Source of the DNA: Paenibacillus sp. FSL A5-0031
GTDB taxonomy: Bacteria; Bacillota; Bacilli; Paenibacillales; Paenibacillaceae
Assembly (NCBI RefSeq): GCF_001956295.1
Contig: NZ_MRTD01000001.1
Location: 620,001-684,000, forward strand
Length of the DNA: 64,000 nucleotides
Direction: 5' to 3'
Under the pieces are notes generated by a model. It worked only from the letters and a program-made list of their open reading frames with translations. It had not been told where the DNA came from and did no database searches. The stretch's first letter is position 1. Each line of letters starts with the position of its first letter. The position numbers were made by a program, and so were the translations under genes. This document shows positions 17,154-24,652 of this stretch, one piece after another.

Positions 17154-17308
17154 ATAATTTACAAGAAGCATAAAAACTCGTCTTTTGATGGAATGAGCGA
17201 CATATAATCTTCACAGACCGTCCACTTTTTCTTGATGCCTGCTTATTCTCGCCATCTAACTTATATCGTAACAGGTATACTTCATTAACTTAAGGGAGAG
17301 GTATAATC

Positions 17309-18394
17309 ATGCGAAAAAAGTTGAATCAGCATTTATTTGTTTACTTGCTCATTTTATCGTTAGTCATTACTTTAGGCATGTACGTCCAACCTTTAAATAA
17401 CGAACAGGATTCACAAGCTTTAGAAACGTCTGCAGCAGAACCATTTTCTTTAACTGACCTAACGCCGCTTGTTGTTGATAGCTTAGAGAACAATGAAAAA
17501 GTCATCGCTTCACCCACTCCAGCACCTATACCTGTAACATTCAACGAGATTAGTGCGGCTACAGTTAACGCATCTGATCAACCTCCAACCATCCCGCTTG
17601 AAACGACTCTTGAAGTTGAACAACCGCCAGCCATCGCTGAAAAACTAACGAATACATATGAGGTTACCGCGTATTACCTTAACATTCGAACAAAACCGAG
17701 CGCCGCTTCGGATATTATAAAGGTTGTAGAAAAGGGATCAAAGCTTGAAATTACAGAAGAAACAGACAATGGTTGGCTTAAGCTGCAAAATGGTGGATAC
17801 GTACATGGCGGATATGCCAAAAAGGTGAAAAGTGAAGTTTCCGTGTTATCCCTTGCTGCTGATATTAATCGTCAGTCTGCCATTGCACTTAAAGCAAAAA
17901 GCCAGGAGCAACGCATAGATAAGATAGAAATTTTAGAAGAAGCAGTAGAGGAAGAACTTATGAAGCCAACATCTGCTGTAGAGTCTGATTCGGGCCTTAC
18001 CATCGAGCATATTGAGAAAATATTCGAAGGAACAGCACTATCCGGGCATGATTTGGAACAAGCTATCCTTGAAGTGGAGGATGAATACGGCATAAATGCT
18101 TATTTTACAATAGCCGTGATGAAGCTGGAGAGTGGTAATGGCAAAAGCCGGCTAGCTAAGAGCAAAAATAACTTATTTGGCCTCAATGCGATAGACGGCG
18201 ATAAATACAATAAAGCGTTCAGCTTTGAAACCAAAGGGGACAGCGTACGAAAGTTTGGACAGCTCTTATCCAAAAACTATGTGGGCAAGGGACTGACTAC
18301 CATTGAGAAGGTTGCCCGAAAATATTGTCCTGCCAACTCCAAATGGTCAAGTTTAGTGAAAAATATAATGAAAAGTGATTACAGGAAGCTCTGA
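17309..18394 (+). CDS. secreted SH3b-glucosaminidase protein (putative autolysin)
   Basis: 361 residues. An N-terminal signal sequence or anchor (KLNQHLFVYLLILSLVITLG) is followed by a Thr/Pro/Glu-rich linker. A bacterial SH3 domain occupies about residues 113-170 (AYYLNIRTKPSAASDIIKVV). The C-terminal ~130 residues look like a glucosaminidase of the LytD/FlgJ type (FTIAVMKLESGNGKSRLAKS, NNLFGLNA, GDSVRKFGQLLSKNYV), with a glutamate in LESGNG at the catalytic position. It would cut the glycan strands of peptidoglycan outside the cell. Monocistronic. Confidence 0.85.
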   Translation: MRKKLNQHLFVYLLILSLVITLGMYVQPLNNEQDSQALETSAAEPFSLTDLTPLVVDSLENNEKVIASPTPAPIPVTFNEISAATVNASDQPPTIPLETTLEVEQPPAIAEKLTNTYEVTAYYLNIRTKPSAASDIIKVVEKGSKLEITEETDNGWLKLQNGGYVHGGYAKKVKSEVSVLSLAADINRQSAIALKAKSQEQRIDKIEILEEAVEEELMKPTSAVESDSGLTIEHIEKIFEGTALSGHDLEQAILEVEDEYGINAYFTIAVMKLESGNGKSRLAKSKNNLFGLNAIDGDKYNKAFSFETKGDSVRKFGQLLSKNYVGKGLTTIEKVARKYCPANSKWSSLVKNIMKSDYRKL

Positions 18395-18472
18395 CATGGC
18401 AATTTCCCACCAAGTATGTTATTTTAGGCTCCTAAGCATTTGACGACTTGGATAATAGGAGGCTGCAAATAA

Positions 18473-19000
18473 ATGGTGGATAACGTGCAGAAAATGCCAT
18501 TCGGCTATGAGCCGCCTGTAGATGAGCTGAAAGGAACGATTGTATACTATGATACATTTGAGCATACAACGGAACGAGAGCTTGATCTAGCCGCAGATTG
18601 GGTGAAGGCACGTTCCTTTCGCAAGCTTGTTCTCTATCCACTGCATGAGCTGAGCATCAAGAGGATGTCGAAAGAGAACGTCAGCCCATTCTATAAGCGG
18701 GAAGATCGTCTGCATGAATGGAAGCGGGATCGAGCGGAGACGAATATCGTTGTTGAACGTTTTGAAATCAAACGCAAGAAGTATACGCCAATCGATTTTG
18801 CTTTAAGACATTTGGCCGAAACCTATCCGAAACCGCTATTTGTACTCATGACGGCTGAAATGGCGAATATGTTCGCTTCGTTCTCATCATTCGAGGAATG
18901 GATCGTGAAAATCAGGCTTTTGTTGACGGAAGAGCCTGCACAGCTGCATCCACGGCTCTTACAATATCAGCATCGCTGGGAAGCAATTGTCACCAAATAA
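18473..19000 (+). CDS. conserved-looking cytosolic protein of unknown function, 175 aa
   Basis: The protein is soluble, charged and without signal or membrane segments. Notable stretches are GTIVYYDTFEHTTERELDLAA, YPLHELSIKRM and a C-terminal hydrophobic PLFVLMTAEMANMFASF. The ribosome-binding site ATAGGAGG before the ATG and typical codon use make it a real gene. No family is recognised. It is followed by a terminator shared with the opposite-strand small gene. Confidence 0.65.
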   Translation: MVDNVQKMPFGYEPPVDELKGTIVYYDTFEHTTERELDLAADWVKARSFRKLVLYPLHELSIKRMSKENVSPFYKREDRLHEWKRDRAETNIVVERFEIKRKKYTPIDFALRHLAETYPKPLFVLMTAEMANMFASFSSFEEWIVKIRLLLTEEPAQLHPRLLQYQHRWEAIVTK

Positions 19001-19016
19001 ACCTTGGAATACATAA

Positions 19017-19060
19017 GAAAAGAGCTGTCCGCGAGTAAAACTCATGGGCAGCTCTTTTTT
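19017..19060. terminator. bidirectional terminator
   Basis: AAAAGAGCTGTCC pairs with GGGCAGCTCTTTT, followed by TTTTTT. It lies between convergent genes. Confidence 0.88.
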
Positions 19061-19082
19061 CTGTTGCAAAACGATTATTCGT

Positions 19083-19229
19083 CTAGCCGGTTGATGGGCT
19101 ATTCGGAACATGGCCTTTTTGATTGATATTCTCTGCTCTGGCCGAAGCTGAATTATTTTCCGCTTCCTTGGAGCTGTCTTCAAACGCTTGATTTTTGCTT
19201 GGAATCGATTTGTTTTTGTTGTGAGCCAT
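19083..19229 (-). CDS. small hydrophilic protein, 48 aa
   Basis: Begins MAHNKNKSIPSKNQAFEDSS and ends NSPSTG. The ATG at 19229 follows GTGGAGG with 9-nt spacing, an excellent translation signal, and the frame is open to a TAG at 19083-19085. It is rich in Asn, Ser, Lys, Ala and Glu, with no hydrophobic stretch or cysteine. The composition resembles small acid-soluble spore-type proteins of spore formers, but no specific family motif is seen. It lies between two terminator-bounded genes. Confidence 0.65.
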   Translation of the reverse strand: MAHNKNKSIPSKNQAFEDSSKEAENNSASARAENINQKGHVPNSPSTG

Positions 19230-19328
19230 CCACAATAACCTCCACTAGCGTGATTGCCTAAAACTCCGAGGCTAGCTTAGGTTAACCATGTTCCAGCAAA
19301 ATAACCAAAATCTATAGCTGCTTGCTCA

Positions 19329-20225
19329 TTATTTTACGCTAACAACATGCTCTTCGCATGCTGTAGAGCAGAAGCCGTGCTTCGTTTCTTCACATTCCTT
19401 GCATACGATATGCTGCAAATGACAGGAGTCATCTGCACAATTGATATAGGTATCAGCAGGCTGCTCGCAGTGGTGGCATTTGCCTACAACAACCGCTTCA
19501 TCTGTTTGATTAATGACAACGGATGTTCTCTCATCGAATACATAACATTTGCCGTCAAACAGTTTGCCTTGTACTTCCTCGTCCTTGCCGTAGGTTACAA
19601 TACCGCCTTCAAGCTGATAGACGTCGTTAAAGCCTTCGCTTAGCATAACGCCTGTAAGCTTCTCGCAGCGAATGCCGCCTGTGCAATAGGTAATGATCGG
19701 CTTGTCTTTGAATTCCGCCATATTCTCGCGAAGCCATTCAGGAAACTCCTTGAATGTTTCAAGATCGGGTCTGATCGCGTTGCGGAAATGACCAAGATCG
19801 TATTCATAATCGCTTCTGCCATCTAGTACGATAACATCTTCTCTTTGCAAATACTCATGAAATTCTTTAGGTGATAGACGAGTGCCGCTTAATGTATTCG
19901 GATCTAAAGGCTTATCATAACGTAGCGTCACTAGCTCTTTCTTGTAACGTACAAAAATCTTCTTGAAAGCATGTTTATCGGTTTCGTCGATTTTGAAAAC
20001 CATATCCGAAAATAAAGGATTCGCACGCATATGCGCCATATATTGTTCAGTTTGCTCGATGGTTCCTGAGAGCGTTCCGTTAATTCCTTCATCAGCAATT
20101 AAGATACGGCCTTTTACGTTTAATTCCTTGCAATATGCAAGATGTTCAGCAGCAAACTGCTCAGCATCCGGTACAGCTACAAATTTATAATACAATAAAA
20201 CTCGAAAATGATTAGCTTCACTCAT
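19329..20225 (-). CDS. trhO: tRNA uridine(34) hydroxylase, rhodanese family
   Basis: 298 residues from ATG 20225 (GGAAAGGAAAG upstream; the frame extends to 20261). The N-terminal half (FRVLLYYKFVAVPDAEQFA, GRILIADEGINGTLSG) and the rhodanese domain with active cysteine in YCTGGIRCEKL are diagnostic of the YceA/YbfQ/TrhO family, which makes 5-hydroxyuridine at the wobble position of tRNAs. A C-terminal Cys-rich segment (CHHCEQPADTYINC...CKEC...CSTAC) is a likely zinc-binding tail. It is transcribed alone, with an AT-rich leader. Confidence 0.93.
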   Translation of the reverse strand: MSEANHFRVLLYYKFVAVPDAEQFAAEHLAYCKELNVKGRILIADEGINGTLSGTIEQTEQYMAHMRANPLFSDMVFKIDETDKHAFKKIFVRYKKELVTLRYDKPLDPNTLSGTRLSPKEFHEYLQREDVIVLDGRSDYEYDLGHFRNAIRPDLETFKEFPEWLRENMAEFKDKPIITYCTGGIRCEKLTGVMLSEGFNDVYQLEGGIVTYGKDEEVQGKLFDGKCYVFDERTSVVINQTDEAVVVGKCHHCEQPADTYINCADDSCHLQHIVCKECEETKHGFCSTACEEHVVSVK

Positions 20226-20367
20226 CGTAGTCTTTCCTTTCCGGTAAACAAATAAAAGCATTCTATATTATAGTTGACATTTTAAATAATTTCAACTTAA
20301 AACCTTTTTTGAACCTTTTTCATATACGAAACCAATGTATAGCGAAAGCAAATAGAGGAGGGGCTAT

Positions 20368-20889
20368 ATGAAAAAAGGGATAATAGTCATATTGATATGT
20401 TTGGTACTAGCTGCTTGTTCCACCGAACAGCCAAGCGTGCCACAGGATTTTCTAACTAATATCGAAAGTACGGATTTAAGCAAGGAGCATACTGGCGGGA
20501 TATCGCCTGGGGATTCGGTTCAATTACTTACGGATAAACGTGGTCAGCCAAAAGGGAAATACGATATTAAAATGAAAAAAGCAGATGATTATGATGTGCC
20601 TGTTCAGTCATGGGAGTATTTTAACGCTACATATACGGTATCTGAAAGCAAGGTCGCGAGCTATAATCTGCTTTCAGATGAAGCTACCCATAAAGGGGCT
20701 AAACTGGGAAATTCTATACAATCTGTTAAGGACATGTATGGGGATGCCTATTATAATAGAGAACACGATGATTTAAAACTACTAGGTTATATCGATAAAG
20801 AGAAGGAATGGGTACTCGAGTTTATGGTAGATCAAGAAAAGGTAACCGGCATCATGATGAGTGAATTATCCCTTTTTGAAACGAAATAA
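20368..20889 (+). CDS. lipoprotein of unknown function, 173 aa
   Basis: MKKGIIVILICLVLAAC is a clear lipoprotein signal with lipobox LAAC and lipidation at Cys17. The mature part is a small mixed alpha/beta domain containing GDSVQLLTDKRGQPKGKYDI and LGNSIQSVKDMYGDAYY, the latter like repeats in bacterial SmpA/BLIP-type or DUF4309-type domains; this likeness is tentative. It lies 50 bases before an ECF sigma gene with which it may share a transcript. Confidence 0.75.
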   Translation: MKKGIIVILICLVLAACSTEQPSVPQDFLTNIESTDLSKEHTGGISPGDSVQLLTDKRGQPKGKYDIKMKKADDYDVPVQSWEYFNATYTVSESKVASYNLLSDEATHKGAKLGNSIQSVKDMYGDAYYNREHDDLKLLGYIDKEKEWVLEFMVDQEKVTGIMMSELSLFETK

Positions 20890-20939
20890 TAATTGGAATT
20901 GGCACATGAGTACTCGTGTGGCGTGAGGAGGTTTCCGTA

Positions 20940-21518
20940 TTGAAGGATTCGGACATACAACCCTTGTTAGCTTTGCTTCTGGATGAAGATCCGGAAGCTT
21001 TCCGCTTGGTGTATGAGAAAACGGCAGATCATATCTATCGTACCGTCTATTATTTGGTCACGAACAAAAACGAAGTCAATGATATCGTTAGTGAGATTTA
21101 CATCGCTATGCTCTCCGCTTTGCCTGCCTACGACTACAATAGACCATTTCGAGCCTGGCTTAACGGCTTAATCATTAATCAGGTTAATCATCACAATCGA
21201 AAAGGCTGGCGATTTTTACGTTTAATTAATCGCAATAAGCAATTGTATGGCGTACAGCCATGGAAGAGGCCAGATGAATTAGCGGTCGAAGAGGAAGAAA
21301 AACACCAAGTACTTCAGCTCGTAAACAGCTTGTCTGCCAAACATAAACAAATAATCGTACTTCGCTATTATCAGGATTGCTCCTTTGAGGAGATTGCCAG
21401 CACGCTCCAAATCCCACTAGGCACAGCCAAATCCAGACATCATGAGGCTTTGAAAAAACTGCGAAATCGAACCTCACATTCTCAATTTTTCAAGGAGGTG
21501 TTTAATCATGTCGATTGA
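20940..21518 (+). CDS. ECF-type RNA polymerase sigma factor
   Basis: 192 residues. Region 2 includes DHIYRTVYYLVTNKNEVNDIVSEIYIAM, region 4 KHKQIIVLRYYQDCSFEEIASTLQIPLGTAKSRHHEALKKL. The start is the TTG at 20940, with GAGGAGGT 8 nt upstream; the frame-opening GTG at 20916 overlaps that site's lead-in and lacks its own. The stop overlaps the next gene by 11 bases, a standard sigma/anti-sigma arrangement. It probably responds to an envelope signal. Confidence 0.92.
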   Translation: MKDSDIQPLLALLLDEDPEAFRLVYEKTADHIYRTVYYLVTNKNEVNDIVSEIYIAMLSALPAYDYNRPFRAWLNGLIINQVNHHNRKGWRFLRLINRNKQLYGVQPWKRPDELAVEEEEKHQVLQLVNSLSAKHKQIIVLRYYQDCSFEEIASTLQIPLGTAKSRHHEALKKLRNRTSHSQFFKEVFNHVD

Positions 21519-22485
21519 ACAAGAGCTAACACAAGCCTACAAACAATCCGCAACGAGAATCAAACGCCCTGAGGAGCTTGATGCTCGAATCGAACAGCTG
21601 TACCGAAAGCAGAGCTTCCAAAAGCAGACCAAGCTGCACGCCGTAAAAAAATCATGGACGCTCAGAATCATCGTAGCGGGACTGCTCCTTACTTCCATGG
21701 GTTTCTCTACACCCTATATTTTTCATTTTAAAGACGAGATTATTGATTACATGCTGCATAATGGTCAATTAGGAACGTATGATGCGATGTTGGCTCAGCA
21801 AATGCGCGAATCGCTCAAAGAGGTTAAACAAACACTTCCTACCGAGGGGAAGGCGATATTTTATTCGCAAAAATTAAAAAGTCTTCTGCCGAAAACAAGT
21901 TCTATACCTATCGCAATCATCACCAATCCATACGTGTGGAAGGTAGAAAAAGAATGGGAGATGCAATTGACGGAAGCAAATCCAGATCTTCAAATGCCTG
22001 ATTCTTTAACAGAAACATTGACGTTTATTGGAGGTCAGAAGGATCAGCCGTTTGGCGGTTCATTATCCGCTGCAGACATGGAGTCGCTTCATGAGCTTGA
22101 GAAACGTGTGAAGAAAGAGAAACCGGAGGAGACCTGGCTGCCACTGCCCAGACCTGAAATAGAGAGCGTGGATCATCCTGTCTATACGACGACTTATGAG
22201 AACGAATCCACTGACATTATTCATATCACCATGGAGGTATTCACGGATAAGAGCAATGTGCAATTACGTTCAAATCTAAAGGCGCAAGAGCAAATCGTTA
22301 TTGGTCAACAATCTGCTATTTATGCTCTAGCACAGCCGTTTCTGTACAGTGATACGGATCAGTATCAATCCGTCTTTTGGATGGATTCACTAGAGGATGA
22401 AACGATACTATACACGATTGGCAGTTCAGATCTAGACATGACCAAAGCAGAATTAACCAGCATAGCCGAGCAGTTTATTCATTGA
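21508..22485 (+). CDS. membrane protein with DUF4367-like domain, putative anti-sigma factor
   Basis: 325 residues with a cytosolic N-terminus (~50 residues), one membrane helix (TLRIIVAGLLLTSMGFSTPYIF) and a large extracytoplasmic region. The last ~75 residues (QIVIGQQSAIYA...IGSSDLDMTKAELTSIAEQFI) match the DUF4367 pattern found in many Bacillota anti-sigma proteins. It overlaps the sigma gene by 11 bases behind AAGGAGGTG, so production is coupled. The N-terminus has no zinc-binding HxxxCxxC motif, so it would not be a ZAS-type anti-sigma. Role inferred from position and topology. Confidence 0.82.
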   Translation: MSIEQELTQAYKQSATRIKRPEELDARIEQLYRKQSFQKQTKLHAVKKSWTLRIIVAGLLLTSMGFSTPYIFHFKDEIIDYMLHNGQLGTYDAMLAQQMRESLKEVKQTLPTEGKAIFYSQKLKSLLPKTSSIPIAIITNPYVWKVEKEWEMQLTEANPDLQMPDSLTETLTFIGGQKDQPFGGSLSAADMESLHELEKRVKKEKPEETWLPLPRPEIESVDHPVYTTTYENESTDIIHITMEVFTDKSNVQLRSNLKAQEQIVIGQQSAIYALAQPFLYSDTDQYQSVFWMDSLEDETILYTIGSSDLDMTKAELTSIAEQFIH

Positions 22486-22504
22486 TAACTGGGGAGAGTG
22501 TTTC

Positions 22505-23545
22505 ATGCAACCATACGCTATTTCTACGAAAAGCCACTTCGTAACGATGCTGCTTGGCACATGGCTAGTGCTCGGTATATTCATAGACGGTTATGCCCAT
22601 AACCATGATGTAGTCGAAACGTTTTTCACCCCTTGGCATGCGATTTTGTATAGTGGGTTTCTTGCATGCGCAGCATGGATACTTGGAATGATTGTATATG
22701 TAAAAAAAAGAATGGGCTGCTCGTGGAAGCAAGCCATTCCTAATGGATATGAGCTTGGCTTGCTTGGCGTCATCATCTTTCTTGCAGGCGGCTTAGCTGA
22801 TATGGCTTGGCATATTATTTTTGGAATTGAAGTGAATCTTGAAGCGCTGCTTAGTCCTTCTCATTTAGCCTTAATGCTCGGTGCCATTCTCATCTTATCA
22901 AGTCCGCTTCGAGCAGGCTGGAGGGAGCACAGTGGCGATCAGATAGGTTGGAGAAGCTTTTTCCCATACTTATTATCCTTAGCGTTATCAGCAGGTACTG
23001 TCAGTTTCTTTCTCATGTATGTGTGGATGTTTCGGTATAATTTGCCTGCGCCAAAAGTAGTTGCTTGGTATATGAACAATTCCAGCACTTTATTTGCGCA
23101 CCGGATGGTAGATGATGCCGAGGTACGAGGATTAACGTTTATCTTACTAAATACGATCGTATTTATGTTTCCCATTTTATTTATGCTAAAGCGCTGGCAG
23201 CCTCCTTTTGGTGCGATTACTTTTGTATTCTTACTCATTAGCGCACTAATGGGTGTAATCGATGGTTTTACCCAAATACATAGTTTGATCGTCTCGTTTG
23301 CTGCAGGACTGTGCGGTGACTTATTGCTGCATTTAAGACGCTCTGATCTGAATCGCAGGCGAAGCAGCAGGCTGATTGCCACCATTACGCCTATTGTGCT
23401 TTGGGGTAGTTACTTTGGCTGGATGGCTGCGACGAGCGGTATTGGCTGGGAGCCCGAGCTGTGGGTAGGCTCAATCGTACAAGCTTCGCTGCTGTCGCTC
23501 GGCCTTAGCCTTTTAGCCCAATCGCCTGAGCGTGTAAGTCAATGA
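22505..23545 (+). CDS. polytopic membrane protein of unknown function, ~9 TM
   Basis: 346 residues, overwhelmingly hydrophobic, about nine helices. Recognisable sections are GIFIDGYAHNHDVVETFFTPWHAILYSG and GGLADMAWHIIFGIEVNLEALLSPSHL. The His/Asp-rich positions (H32, H34, H44; W-H in helix 3; SPSH) are spaced like metal- or haem-ligand sites, but no family is certain. It follows the DUF4367 gene by 19 bases and overlaps the next gene by ATGA, so the four genes are one operon and this is a likely target of the sigma factor's regulon. Confidence 0.78.
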   Translation: MQPYAISTKSHFVTMLLGTWLVLGIFIDGYAHNHDVVETFFTPWHAILYSGFLACAAWILGMIVYVKKRMGCSWKQAIPNGYELGLLGVIIFLAGGLADMAWHIIFGIEVNLEALLSPSHLALMLGAILILSSPLRAGWREHSGDQIGWRSFFPYLLSLALSAGTVSFFLMYVWMFRYNLPAPKVVAWYMNNSSTLFAHRMVDDAEVRGLTFILLNTIVFMFPILFMLKRWQPPFGAITFVFLLISALMGVIDGFTQIHSLIVSFAAGLCGDLLLHLRRSDLNRRRSSRLIATITPIVLWGSYFGWMAATSGIGWEPELWVGSIVQASLLSLGLSLLAQSPERVSQ

Positions 23546-24420
23546 GCGTACGATTAAAGTCCATTGGACTGAATTTAATATGCTTGATTGTTATCCTGTT
23601 AGCTGCAACTGGCTGTGCTTCGGATACATTTACGAACCTTACGAACGTCGATATAGAACCGCCTAAGCGAGGATTGCTGGCAGCTCTTCAGAATGAACAA
23701 ATGCCATTACCAGAAGCTTCAGGTTATCTTGTAAAAGTAAGCGAAATAAATGGCAATCCAGTAGAAGTAGGAGAAATGGAATTACAATTGGAAGTCACCA
23801 CCGCGTATGGGCAGCCTGTAACGAAATTTACAGAAGATATGACCAAGCTTATGCATCTGATCGTCGTTAGTAAAGATTTATCATCGTTTCAGCATGTGCA
23901 TCCCGATTATGTGAAAGACAATGTTTTTCGGACAAAGCTTAATTTACCATTTGCAGGCTCGTTTTATGTAACGACTGAATTCAAGCCTCATAAACAAAAT
24001 GTTGTCATTAATAAGCAGTGGATACAGGTTGCTGGCGAGCCATTATCTAACAAAACAATAGTTCTTGACACCACATGGATAAAAAGTGTAAGCGGCTTAG
24101 AAGTTTCATTATCGGCAAGCCCCGGTATTGATGAAATAGAAGCGGGACAGATGGTTATGTTGCTATTCCGAATTATAGATAAAGAGACGGGAAAGCCGAT
24201 TAAGGAGATAGAGCCATTTCTCGGCACTTCCGGCCATTGTGTTATTTTGAACAGCACAGTTGACCAATTCGTGCATGCACATGCAATGGAAGCGATGAGT
24301 GGTGGTGCAAACATCATGTTCCACACGGTATTTCCTGAGAAAGGCATTTACAAGTTATGGGGGCAATTTCAATTTAAAGGCGAGGTGCTGACGGTGCCAT
24401 TTGTCATCACCGTTAAATAA
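23542..24420 (+). CDS. His-rich lipoprotein, FixH/YtkA-like domains
   Basis: 292 residues. The signal ends at the lipobox ATGC (Cys25), followed by two related beta-rich repeats (about residues 60-165 and 170-290). Each holds histidine clusters: MHLIVVSKDLSSFQHVHPD and GHCVILNSTVDQFVHAHA. This pattern occurs in YtkA-like and other copper- or metal-associated extracytoplasmic proteins. It is coupled by a 4-base overlap to the polytopic membrane protein and followed by a terminator. Metal binding is inferred from the histidines. Confidence 0.75.
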   Translation: MSVRLKSIGLNLICLIVILLAATGCASDTFTNLTNVDIEPPKRGLLAALQNEQMPLPEASGYLVKVSEINGNPVEVGEMELQLEVTTAYGQPVTKFTEDMTKLMHLIVVSKDLSSFQHVHPDYVKDNVFRTKLNLPFAGSFYVTTEFKPHKQNVVINKQWIQVAGEPLSNKTIVLDTTWIKSVSGLEVSLSASPGIDEIEAGQMVMLLFRIIDKETGKPIKEIEPFLGTSGHCVILNSTVDQFVHAHAMEAMSGGANIMFHTVFPEKGIYKLWGQFQFKGEVLTVPFVITVK

Positions 24421-24459
24421 GAGATGGTTGAAACAAATATAAATTGTTTATGTACTCCT

Positions 24460-24480
24460 GCCCCCGTTAAGGGGGTTTTT
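24460..24480 (+). terminator. short GC-rich terminator
   Basis: CCCCC-GTTAA-GGGGG followed by TTTTT ends the sigma factor/lipoprotein operon. The rest of 24481-24652 is a leader without a gene. Confidence 0.8.
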
Positions 24481-24652
24481 GCTATTTATAAGCCTTTATT
24501 CAATAACGACCACTGGACTAATCCATTCTTTTATTAGTAAATTGCTTAAGATTGCTGTCCATAATGTGGGATTTACCGCATTAGAGGGTTCGTACATTCC
24601 CCCTATACTTATAAATGTAAGGGTTTTCAAAAGTGAAGAAGGGGGAAAGGAA

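Noticed and set aside
24479..24652. N-terminal extension of the SLH protein
   Set aside because: The real start at 24653 has a ribosome-binding site and begins a signal peptide; the extension overlaps the preceding terminator region.
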